Below, piece after piece: positions 1 to 6,282 of a stretch of DNA of 7,814 bases; the first letter of the stretch is position 1, and each line of letters starts with the position of its first letter. The notes beneath the pieces were generated by a model that was given only the letters and a program-made list of their open reading frames with translations, was not told the DNA's origin and ran no database searches. The translations under genes and the position numbers were made by a program. The stretch is from Accumulibacter sp. (lineage in GTDB: Bacteria; Pseudomonadota; Gammaproteobacteria; Burkholderiales; Rhodocyclaceae), in assembly GCA_031274075.1 (NCBI GenBank), contig JAISQQ010000467.1:1-7814 (forward strand), written 5' to 3'.

Positions 1-80
1 GGTAGGGCGCGTTCTCCGAACGCGCCGCGATTTCCCGTGCTGTCGCAACATTGCGGCGGTTTCGGAGAAACCGCCCTACC
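1..80. repeat. REP-like palindromic doublet (BIME-like)
   Basis: Two inverted hairpin units, 1-26 and 55-80, flank a 28-base spacer. Outer ends ggtagggcg (1-9) and cgccctacc (72-80) are exact inverted repeats. The left unit folds as a 7-bp stem, 8-14 with 18-24. The right unit folds as an 8-bp stem, 55-62 with 68-75. Read on the opposite strand, the right unit matches the left except at two stem base pairs, both changed in a way that keeps pairing. This is the layout of REP doublets found between genes in many proteobacteria. No RAYT transposase is visible. The element may continue left of the window. Its role (transcript end, mRNA stability, mobile element) is inference. Confidence 0.75.
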
Positions 81-107
81 CATGTTCCCCAAATAGGGTG
101 GTGACAA

Positions 108-1298
108 ATGAGCCAGTGGCCGATGGTGAAGTTGGGCGAGGTGCTGCGGCATCGCAAAGAATTCATCACGATTGATGACCTGACGAACTATAAGCGTCCT
201 CGTGTCCAACTTCACGTCAAAGGCATTGTTCTTCGTGATGAAGTTCCAGGCACACTCATAAAAACCAAGACGCAACAAGTTTGTCGGATGGGTGAATTTC
301 TTGTTGCGGAAATTGATGCCAAGGTTGGTGGCTTCGGCATCGTGCCGGAATCGCTTGATGGTTCAATCGTGAGTAGTCACTATTTTCTATTCGTGATTGA
401 CGAGAAAAAACTCGACCGTAGCTTTCTGGGTTTCTTTATCCGTACGCCAGCATTTTGTGAACAGGTTGCTGCTCAAGGCTCGACAAATTATGCAGCGATT
501 CGTCCAGCGCATGTTCTTGGTTATGAAATCCCCTTGCCACCCTTGGCGGAGCAACGGCGGATAGTGGCGCGGATTGAAGAACTGTCTGCCCAAATTCGGG
601 AAGCCAGTTCGTTACGCCAGCAAACCGTCGAAGAAGTCAAGGCGCTTCCGCATTCATTTTTGTCAAAATTACTACGTGATGAAGAATCGCGGGCGCGCTG
701 GTCTTTACGTCCTCTTGTCGAAATAGCTGAAATTAATCCGAAGCGCGGCAAGAGACAGATTCAAGATAATAGCGAAGTTTCGTTTGTTCCGATGAGTGCC
801 GTAAGCGACAAGACCGGCGAAATTATTTCGATGGAAATGCGTACTTATGCTGAAGTAAAATCCGGCTACACTCAATTTGAAGAAGGTGACATAATATTTG
901 CCAGAATTACGCCATGTATGCAAAACGGTAAATCAGCCATTGCAAAGGGACTTTACAATGGAATCGGATTCGGTTCGACTGAATTTCATGTTATTAGACC
1001 CAACTTGGAAATTGATGCGAAATGGGTGCACTATCTTTTCCGACATCGGGAATTTTTAGGGGATGCTGCCAAGCATTTCACCGGAACAGCGGGACAGCAA
1101 CGTGTTCCGGCTTCATTCATGCGTAAAAAAACCATACTTGTTCCTCCCCTCCCCGAACAACGCCGCATCGTCGCCGAACTGGATGCCCTGCAAGCCCAGG
1201 TCAACGCCCTGAAACGCCTGCAAGCCGAAACCGCCGCCGAGTTGGACGCCTTGCTGCCCGCCGTCCTCGACCGCGCCTTCAAGGGCGCATTGTCGTAG
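108..1298 (+). CDS. hsdS: Type I restriction-modification specificity subunit (HsdS)
   Basis: HsdS is the DNA-recognition subunit of a type I restriction-modification complex. It directs HsdM methylation, and HsdR cleavage when present, to a bipartite target. The 396 residues show the usual two-fold layout: target-recognition domain 1 (about 5-140), a conserved helical spacer beginning PLPPLAEQRRIV (142-153), domain 2 (about 200-340), and a second spacer with VPPLPEQRRIV (345-355) running into the typical LLPAVLDRAFKGAL end. The repeated PPL-EQRRIV block is the family hallmark. The ATG at 108 follows ggtggtga, a plausible ribosome-binding site. The length is normal and the frame intact. Recognition-domain DNA is AT-rich (21 of 60 bases G+C at 841-900) compared with the 3' end (46 of 60 at 1261-1320), as often seen where recognition domains are exchanged by recombination. 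hsdM and hsdR are absent here and probably lie upstream. The target sequence cannot be predicted. Confidence 0.93.
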   Translation: MSQWPMVKLGEVLRHRKEFITIDDLTNYKRPRVQLHVKGIVLRDEVPGTLIKTKTQQVCRMGEFLVAEIDAKVGGFGIVPESLDGSIVSSHYFLFVIDEKKLDRSFLGFFIRTPAFCEQVAAQGSTNYAAIRPAHVLGYEIPLPPLAEQRRIVARIEELSAQIREASSLRQQTVEEVKALPHSFLSKLLRDEESRARWSLRPLVEIAEINPKRGKRQIQDNSEVSFVPMSAVSDKTGEIISMEMRTYAEVKSGYTQFEEGDIIFARITPCMQNGKSAIAKGLYNGIGFGSTEFHVIRPNLEIDAKWVHYLFRHREFLGDAAKHFTGTAGQQRVPASFMRKKTILVPPLPEQRRIVAELDALQAQVNALKRLQAETAAELDALLPAVLDRAFKGALS

Positions 1299-1326
1299 GG
1301 GCGGCCCCGGTGGCCGCCCCTGTTTT
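1297..1326 (+). terminator. Rho-independent terminator-like hairpin after hsdS
   Basis: A perfect 10-bp GC-rich stem pairs 1297-1306 with 1312-1321 around a ccggt loop, followed by gtttt. This resembles an intrinsic terminator with a short T-run. The TAG stop of hsdS (1296-1298) overlaps the first stem bases. The sequence gtaggggcgg resembles the gtagggcg ends of the doublet at 1-80, so it may be a solitary REP-like unit acting as a terminator. Confidence 0.6.
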
Positions 1327-1331
1327 GCTGA

Positions 1332-1362
1332 ATGACATAAGCAGGGAGTTTCAAGCTATCAT
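1332..1362 (+). promoter_or_regulatory. Weak candidate promoter for the TIGR02647 gene
   Basis: A -35-like atgaca (1332-1337, five of six matches to TTGACA) and a -10-like tatcat (1357-1362) lie between the hairpin after hsdS and the next gene. The 19-base spacing is longer than ideal, so this is only a candidate. Confidence 0.25.
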
Positions 1363-1395
1363 CTTGCGAATTCTGTTCTGTCCCCGGAAACGACC

Positions 1396-1671
1396 ATGCC
1401 CTACACATCCGAACTGGTTCACGAGATGAACACCCTGATTCGCTTCGATTTCGACTCCGGCCAGCAGGGGATCAAGGTGCACAAGAACGCCGATGAACAG
1501 GTCAAGGCGGCGGCTCGGCGGCTGTTCGCCAAGGGGCTGATTACCCAGGCCGACGGCGGCTACCTGACGCGGCTGGGCCGCGAGGCCGCCGGGCACGCGC
1601 AGGCCATGCTCGGCATCCTGACCGCGGGCGTCGCCGCTTCGGTCACATCCCCGTCGCCGCCAGGGAGTTGA
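1396..1671 (+). CDS. TIGR02647-family small conserved protein
   Basis: This 91-residue protein resembles the TIGR02647 family of short conserved proteobacterial proteins, sometimes labelled DNA-binding but with no established function. Recognisable features are the start MPYTSELVHEMNTL, the QQGIKVHKNA segment (23-32), and AKGLITQADGGYLTRLGREAAGHAQAML (45-72), which looks like the second half of a winged-helix-type fold. There is no signal peptide or membrane segment. As I recall the family, members end about 75-80 residues in, near LGIL. Here the frame runs on through AGVAASVTSPSPPGS, and the last nine or so residues are encoded opposite the 3' end of dsbD. The tail looks like run-on sequence and may lack function. 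The start ATG follows ggaaacgacc, a weak ribosome-binding site. The gene stands alone between the hsdS hairpin and convergent dsbD. Confidence 0.82.
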   Translation: MPYTSELVHEMNTLIRFDFDSGQQGIKVHKNADEQVKAAARRLFAKGLITQADGGYLTRLGREAAGHAQAMLGILTAGVAASVTSPSPPGS

Positions 1672-3520
1672 GGAAGTCGTCGGGCGGCTGGTAGCCCACG
1701 ACCCGGACGCCCGCCAGCTCCCGGCCGGCCGGGTCGAAGAAAATGATGCCGGGTGGCCCGAAAAGCCCGAAGCGCGCCAGCAGCGCCTGGTCTTCCGGCG
1801 AGTTGGCCGTCACGTCGGCTTGCAGCAGCAGCCAGGCGGACAGCTTTTCGCGCACGCGCGGATCGCTGAAGGTATGGCGCTCCATCTCCCTGCACGACAC
1901 GCACCAGTCGGCGTAGAAATCGAGCAGCACCGGCCGCTTGGCGGCGGCGAGGCGCTTGTCGAGTTCATCCAGTGAGCGCACGCGCTCGAACGGCAGCGCG
2001 CGCGGCCCGGCGTCCGTCCCGGCCTGTCCGAACGCGGCGAGCGGGCGCAAGGGATCGCGCGCGCCGGAAAGCGCGCCCGCCAGCATGGCGGCGCCAAGCA
2101 GCAGCAGGAGCACGCCGATCGCCTTGCCGAAACGCTGCCCTTCCCCGGCGTGGCGCGGCAGCGGGTCGAGGGCGCGCAGGAAGATCGCCGGGACGATCAG
2201 CAGCAGCGCCCAGGCCAACATCTGCGCGGAAACCGGAATGAGCGGAGAGACGATCCAGAGCGCGCAGGCCAGCAGGATGACGCCAAAGACGCGGTTGACC
2301 GTCGCCATCCAGGGGCCGGCCTTGGGCAGCAGGGCGCCCGCCGAGACGCCGATGGCCAGGAGCGGCGCGCCCATGCCCAGCGCCATGCAGAACAAGGCCA
2401 GGCCGCCGAGCAGCGCGTCGCCGGCGCCGCCGATGTAGAGCAGCGCCCCGGCGAGCGGCGCGGCGACGCACGGTCCGACGATCAGCGCCGACAGGCCGCC
2501 CATCAGCGCCACGCCGGGCAGCGAGCCGCCCTGGAGCCGAGCCGCTTGCTCCGATGCCTTGCCTTGCAGGAAAGAAGGCCATCGCAGTTCGAAGCAGCCG
2601 AACATCGACAGCGCCAGCGCGACGAACACCAGCGCGAAGCCGCCGAGCACCCAGGCGTTCTGCAAAGCCCCGGAAAGCAGCGTGCCGGACAGCCCGGCGG
2701 CGACGCCCGCCAGCGCGTAAACCACGGCCATGCCCGACACGTAGGCCAGCGACAGGGCGAAGGCGCGCCAGCGCGACACGGGCCGCCCGCCGCCGGCGCC
2801 GACGATGATGCCGGAGAGGATCGGCAGCATCGGGAAGGTACATGGCGTCAGCGACAGGAGCAGCCCGAAGCCGAAAAAGCTGAGCGCCGCCCAGCCGAAC
2901 GGCGCGTCCTGGAGCAAGCGCGCGATGCGCCCGGATTCGTCGCCGCCGCCCACCGCCGCCGCGGACGTGGACGCGGACGCGGTTGACACGGTCGACGCGG
3001 CGGGCGCGATCGACGGCGCGGGCGGCGCGGGCAGTTCGGGCAACTCGACGCCGACGCTCTGCTTCTGCGGCGGATAACAGACGCCAAGCTCACTCGCGCA
3101 ACCCTGCGAAGTCGCCTGCAAGGTGAGCGGCAGGACGCCGGAAGCGCTACGTTCGACGGGTAGGCGGATGCTCACTTCCCGATCGTAAACCTCGACCTTG
3201 CCGAAGGTCTCGTCGCTCGTCTCGCGGCCCTTCGGAAAGATCGCCGGCCCCAGCCGCACCGCGTCGGGTTCGACGGAAAAACGGAACTTGTCGCGGTACA
3301 GGTAGTACCCCTCGGCGATCTCGAAACGCAGCTCGATCGTCTGGCCGTCCAGGGCGCGCGCCGACGCCCTGAAGGCCAGCTCCGGGCGCAGCAGTTCCGC
3401 CCCGCCGGCCAGCGCGCTCATCGCCCACAGGAAGCAAAAGAGCAGTACGCGCGGCGGAGTGAAAAGCGACGGCGCGAAACGTGAACTGCGGACCACCGGC
3501 CGGAGCGCTTCAGGCATCAT
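1643..3520 (-). CDS. dsbD: Thiol:disulfide interchange protein DsbD
   Basis: DsbD takes electrons from cytoplasmic thioredoxin across the inner membrane to periplasmic partners such as DsbC and cytochrome c maturation proteins. All three parts and all six key cysteines are present (numbered from the GTG at 3535). A hydrophobic signal segment lies at 29-44. The periplasmic alpha domain (about 46-165) has C146 and C153. A Pro/Ala/Ser linker (166-200) follows. The multi-helix membrane domain (about 212-490) carries TPCTFPM (C232) and GPCVAAPL (C356). The C-terminal thioredoxin-like domain has YADWCVSCREME (C545, C548). The length is normal. I prefer ATG at 3520, or the adjacent ATG at 3517: both follow cggaaag, whereas the GTG at 3535 has no ribosome-binding site. 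The gene begins 18 bases after its upstream neighbour and is probably cotranscribed with it. Its end overlaps the convergent TIGR02647 gene by 29 bases. Confidence 0.96.
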   Translation of the reverse strand: MMPEALRPVVRSSRFAPSLFTPPRVLLFCFLWAMSALAGGAELLRPELAFRASARALDGQTIELRFEIAEGYYLYRDKFRFSVEPDAVRLGPAIFPKGRETSDETFGKVEVYDREVSIRLPVERSASGVLPLTLQATSQGCASELGVCYPPQKQSVGVELPELPAPPAPSIAPAASTVSTASASTSAAAVGGGDESGRIARLLQDAPFGWAALSFFGFGLLLSLTPCTFPMLPILSGIIVGAGGGRPVSRWRAFALSLAYVSGMAVVYALAGVAAGLSGTLLSGALQNAWVLGGFALVFVALALSMFGCFELRWPSFLQGKASEQAARLQGGSLPGVALMGGLSALIVGPCVAAPLAGALLYIGGAGDALLGGLALFCMALGMGAPLLAIGVSAGALLPKAGPWMATVNRVFGVILLACALWIVSPLIPVSAQMLAWALLLIVPAIFLRALDPLPRHAGEGQRFGKAIGVLLLLLGAAMLAGALSGARDPLRPLAAFGQAGTDAGPRALPFERVRSLDELDKRLAAAKRPVLLDFYADWCVSCREMERHTFSDPRVREKLSAWLLLQADVTANSPEDQALLARFGLFGPPGIIFFDPAGRELAGVRVVGYQPPDDFLNSLAATGM

Positions 3521-3541
3521 CTTTCCGCTTTTCACTTTTCA
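3521..3541 (-). repeat. Three heptamers at the dsbD start
   Basis: Read on the minus strand, the junction is tgaaaag, tgaaaag, cggaaag, directly followed by ATG ATG of dsbD. The first unit supplies the TGA stop of the upstream gene, and the third supplies the likely dsbD ribosome-binding site. The 7-bp period resembles the tract at 6218-6273. Confidence 0.7.
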
Positions 3542-5158
3542 ATCGTTGCTTGCGACCCGCCAGAACTCGACTTCGTCTCCGCGCTCCAGGCAATCGGCCA
3601 GGCGCGTCTCGAACAGCAGTTGACCGTCGCAATCGAAAAAGCGGACGCCGGACGCCCGCGCCAGCACGCCCGTTGGCAAAAGCAGCATATCCTGCGCGCC
3701 GTCCGCTTGCGCGGAAAGCTGGAAGGCCGGATGGCATACGACTTCCCCGGTCATCCAGTTGCGAATCTCGGCAATCCTCGGCGTGACCCCGCCCGGAAGC
3801 AGGTCGGCGGTACAGAACAGGATTCCATCCTCGTTCTGCCACAGGCCGGAGATCACCGCCAGCAGGTAATCCTGCTTCTGCCGGGCGATCGCCAGCAAGC
3901 CGTGCAGGGCCAGGCGGGAGCTTCCCTTCCCCGGCGCGCGCAGCAGCGCCAGTTCCTTGCCTTCCCAGCGCGCCAGGCGCCAGCGCTCCCGCTCGGCCTC
4001 GCTGTGCGGCTTCGCTTCGCGCCGGACCGGCGGATCGTCGGTGGAAAAATCCGAATGCAACACCACTTCCTCGATCCCCTTGCCGCCCAGCAGGCGATGG
4101 ATGGCCGAGAGGCCGACGCCGACCGCCAGGCCCGGCAAGCCGTCTGCGGCGGCGGGCAAAAACGGCGCCGGGCGGCGCAGATTGCTGGACAGCGTCTCGA
4201 GCAAGGCCATGCAGTTTTCCGCGGAAAGGCCGCCGCCGAGCTTGAGGCTTTCCGGCGATTCTCCGGCGGCCAGCGCGTCGAGACGCTGGCGAATCTTGCG
4301 CTGGACGCTGCCCAGCGACAGCCAGCGAGGCAGGCGGGCGGGGCCGCCGCCATCGTGGATCGGCCGGTCCACAGCCAGATCCAGCAGGATCGGACTGTAT
4401 TTGGCGTTGCGCACCGCCAGCCCGTCGATCCGCGCCTGCTCGCGCCAGCGCGCCAGCCAGCGCGCCGCCACGGCCAACTGCCCGCTGGAGAGCGAGAACG
4501 GCTGCGCCAGGTGCAGCATCAGCGCCATCGCGTACTGCCCGCAAACCGACGACGCCTGCGTTTCGCCGGACAGGCGGTCTTCCACCATTTCCGCCGCGCA
4601 TCCGATTTGTTCGGCCGCGAGGAAGAGCGTGTGGAAACTCTCCCAGAATCCCGGCCTGGGCGCGGCGCCTCCGGCATAGCCGGTCAACTGTTCCAGGCGC
4701 AGGCAGGAAGACACCCGATGCGCCACGCGCGTCACATACCGGGACAAAGAGGCGTCGCCGTCCAGGCAGGCTTGCAGGCACTGCCGATAGCCGACGGCGT
4801 AGGCGCGCCAGAGACGGAGCGCCGCGTCGAGCGCCGCCTGTTCATCCGCGTCGAGCGGCAGCGGTTTGCCCTCATAGCGCGGCTGGCCGCCGGTTCCGGC
4901 CGCGAACACCGCCTTGCGCAACACGTCCAGGGTCTTGAAACGCTCGCGAGGAGAAAGATCCAGGAGATTCAGCGCCTCGATCTGGGCGATCAGCGCGGAC
5001 GACATGGCCGCCGCGTCCGCCTGCGGCTGCGCCGCGAGCCACGCCTGCGCGCCATCCGCGTCGCGGAACGCCGCGCGGTTCGCGGTCTGGGTCGTCGACG
5101 GCGAAAATCCGATCATCGACAGACCCGCGAGCGGCGAGAACACCCGGAACGGACGCAT
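3539..5158 (-). CDS. Unrecognised 539-aa protein, possible degenerate PilZ-like C-terminus
   Basis: I do not recognise this protein with certainty. It has no signal peptide or membrane helix and appears cytoplasmic. Residues about 30-250 look alpha-helical, rich in Ala, Leu and Arg. Residues 275-365 form a second helical block with a Gly-rich turn (GLPGLAVGVGLS). From about 385 the pattern becomes beta-strand-like: WRLARWEGKELALLR, LHGLLAIARQ, YLLAVISGLWQNEDGILF, then MLLLPTGVLA (491-500) and VRFFDCDGQLLFETRL (505-520). This end recalls betaproteobacterial proteins of 500-600 residues with a PilZ-like C-terminal domain, but the RxxxR and D/NxSxxG c-di-GMP-binding motifs are not evident, so binding should not be assumed. 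The start at 5158 has only a weak ribosome-binding site; ATG at 5116 (MIGFSPS) is an alternative. It lies 61 bases after mce and directly before dsbD, so it is probably cotranscribed with both. Confidence 0.8.
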   Translation of the reverse strand: MRPFRVFSPLAGLSMIGFSPSTTQTANRAAFRDADGAQAWLAAQPQADAAAMSSALIAQIEALNLLDLSPRERFKTLDVLRKAVFAAGTGGQPRYEGKPLPLDADEQAALDAALRLWRAYAVGYRQCLQACLDGDASLSRYVTRVAHRVSSCLRLEQLTGYAGGAAPRPGFWESFHTLFLAAEQIGCAAEMVEDRLSGETQASSVCGQYAMALMLHLAQPFSLSSGQLAVAARWLARWREQARIDGLAVRNAKYSPILLDLAVDRPIHDGGGPARLPRWLSLGSVQRKIRQRLDALAAGESPESLKLGGGLSAENCMALLETLSSNLRRPAPFLPAAADGLPGLAVGVGLSAIHRLLGGKGIEEVVLHSDFSTDDPPVRREAKPHSEAERERWRLARWEGKELALLRAPGKGSSRLALHGLLAIARQKQDYLLAVISGLWQNEDGILFCTADLLPGGVTPRIAEIRNWMTGEVVCHPAFQLSAQADGAQDMLLLPTGVLARASGVRFFDCDGQLLFETRLADCLERGDEVEFWRVASND

Positions 5159-5219
5159 GTCTCACGCCGCCAGAGGACGGATTGAACCTCCCCGATCCAT
5201 TCGGGACACGGGCGGAGGA

Positions 5220-5630
5220 TTATTTGCCGGGGTCTTCACACAGTTCCAGCAGCACGCCGCCGGTGGCCTTCGGATGCAGGAAGGCGATGTCGAGTCCCTC
5301 GGCCCCCTTGCGCGGCGCCTTGTCGATCAACTGCACGCCCTTGCCGGCCAGTTCGTCGAGATTCCCTTGCAGCCCTTCGCTGGCGATCGCCAGGTGGTGG
5401 ATGCCTTCGCCCTTCTTTTCGACAAACTTGCCGATCGGGCCTTCCGGGTCGGTCGATTCGAGCAATTCGATCTTGGACTGCCCGATCTTGAAGAAGGCGG
5501 TGCGCACCTTCTGCTCCTTCACTTCTTCGATCGAGTAGCACTTCATGCCCAACTGATTTTCCCAGAACTTGATGGCCTCGTCGAGGTTCTTGACGGCGAT
5601 GCCGATGTGTTCGATGTGCGAGAGATTCAT
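5220..5630 (-). CDS. mce: Methylmalonyl-CoA epimerase
   Basis: The enzyme interconverts (2R)- and (2S)-methylmalonyl-CoA, linking propionyl-CoA carboxylation or propionyl-CoA formation to the B12-dependent mutase and succinyl-CoA. The 136 residues form a vicinal-oxygen-chelate (glyoxalase) fold with two beta-alpha-beta-beta-beta halves. Likely metal ligands by family comparison are H8 (HIEHIGIAV), E55 (KIELLES), H79 (GIHHLAI) and E129 (GGVLLEL). GIHHLA and [14 protein letters not shown] are characteristic of the family. The ATG at 5630 has a good ribosome-binding site, aggaaag, ending five bases upstream. The length is normal. It is the first gene of a probable minus-strand unit with the 539-residue gene and dsbD. 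No mutase or carboxylase gene is nearby. The protein is richer in Lys and Glu than its Arg/Ala-rich neighbours. Confidence 0.93.
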   Translation of the reverse strand: MNLSHIEHIGIAVKNLDEAIKFWENQLGMKCYSIEEVKEQKVRTAFFKIGQSKIELLESTDPEGPIGKFVEKKGEGIHHLAIASEGLQGNLDELAGKGVQLIDKAPRKGAEGLDIAFLHPKATGGVLLELCEDPGK

Positions 5631-5670
5631 GGTGACTTTCCTTTTTCAATGGCGACCGGGACAAGGCCAG

Positions 5671-5701
5671 ATTATCCAATAAAAACACCCTTTGCGGACA
5701 A
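5671..5701 (-). promoter_or_regulatory. Candidate promoter of the mce unit
   Basis: On the minus strand, gataat (5676-5671) matches five of six -10 bases and sits about 40 bases before the mce ATG. The best nearby -35 is ttgtcc (5701-5696), but the spacing of 19 is long. The surrounding AT-rich patch supports a promoter here; the exact boxes are uncertain. Confidence 0.35.
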
Positions 5702-6090
5702 GAAACCGTCAATCGCGGCGGCGGCGCTGGCGTGTTTCGCCGGATCGTCTTCCGTGCCGCGGCGGCTCATCGTTCCGTGCGCGGGGTATCCGGGGCTATC
5801 GCGTTTGGCTCGTGGCTATCCAGCCGGGCCGCCCGAAGCCAGGGAAGGCGAGCGGCGGTCTTGCGCCGGGCCAGTGCCGACGCTTGAGCCAGGCCAAGGT
5901 TTTTCGCATGAATACTCGCGGCAGGCTTCTTCCGTTCCAAACCGTTGCCTGCCATCCATCAGGCTCATGGCCCCTTGTTGCGCCACGGATCGACCTTCCT
6001 TCCGGTTCCTGTTTGTCGTCCTTTGTTACTATCCATGGTATAGCTGTCTGGATGGTCATATTTTTGAGTGCCTGCCGAGTTCATGAGTAA

Positions 6091-6181
6091 TCTCCCCTCT
6101 CCCTGTGAGAGCCTGAGGGTGAGGGTGCGTTTCATCAGCCTGGACCGCCGCGGCCACTCCAACCCTCTCCCGCAGAGAAGG
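6091..6181. repeat. Dispersed-repeat-like palindromic element
   Basis: Two similar pyrimidine-rich blocks, ccctctccctgtgagag (6095-6111) and ccctctcccgcagaga (6163-6178), lie 68 bases apart in the same orientation. Each can form a short ctct/agag hairpin. Between them are gcctgagggtgagggtg and a gccgcggcc-like core. This layout resembles small intergenic dispersed repeats of proteobacteria. It does not look like coding sequence. Family membership needs a search of the parent genome. Confidence 0.5.
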
Positions 6182-6217
6182 AAAAAGCTACCGGGCGCGA
6201 AGCGTCCAGTAACTGAA

Positions 6218-6273
6218 CTATTCTCTACCCTCTATCCTCTATCTTCCGTCCCCTGTCTTCCGTCCCCTGTCCC
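6218..6273 (+). repeat. Degenerate heptamer tandem repeat, 8 units
   Basis: Eight consecutive 7-bp units run in phase: ctattct, ctaccct, ctatcct, ctatctt, ccgtccc, ctgtctt, ccgtccc, ctgtccc. The last four form two 14-bp copies matching at 12 of 14 bases. The tract ends nine bases before the bcr start codon. It resembles the short tandemly repeated heptamers known from cyanobacteria and some other bacteria. Being pyrimidine-only apart from single A or G positions, it offers no ribosome-binding site. Confidence 0.8.
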
Positions 6274-6282
6274 CTGGAAACC

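Larger units (their letters stand above)
5631..6282. other. Intergenic region between divergent mce and bcr
   Basis: About 650 bases hold no gene I can support. Open frames of 62-132 codons exist on both strands, but their products are Arg/Pro-rich, lack recognisable motifs and overlap one another, as expected by chance in GC-rich DNA. The region must contain the promoters of both divergent genes. Its right half holds a repeat-like element (6091-6181) and a heptamer tract (6218-6273). In 5702-6090 I see nothing specific; it may be decayed former coding sequence. Confidence 0.6.

Noticed and set aside
1965..2986. Long open frames on both strands within dsbD
   Set aside because: Arg/Ala-rich low-complexity products overlap a fully convincing dsbD with all six cysteines.
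5171..5181. 11-bp sequence cagaggacgga repeated at 7804-7814, both upstream of minus-strand genes
   Set aside because: Too short, with no shared flanks beyond it and one copy cut by the window edge; may be coincidence.
3620..5185. Long plus-strand open frame (521 codons) opposite the 539-aa gene
   Set aside because: Its product is Arg/Gln/His-rich without hydrophobic or domain patterning, typical of the antisense shadow of a GC-rich gene. The minus-strand frame has the better amino-acid make-up and continues the mce-dsbD run.
6029..6043. Near-palindrome ctatccatggtatag as an operator
   Set aside because: Single imperfect copy built around an NcoI-like ccatgg core, with no adjacent promoter or regulator gene.
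4914..6086. Plus-strand open frame of 390 codons across mce
   Set aside because: It runs antisense to two supported genes and into intergenic DNA, with no recognisable domain.
5692..6090. 132-codon open frame in the intergenic gap
   Set aside because: Arg-rich start, no ribosome-binding site or family resemblance, and competing frames on the other strand; likely chance.
6091..6273. CRISPR array
   Set aside because: The repeats are short, degenerate and contiguous or only two copies; no regular spacers and no cas genes.
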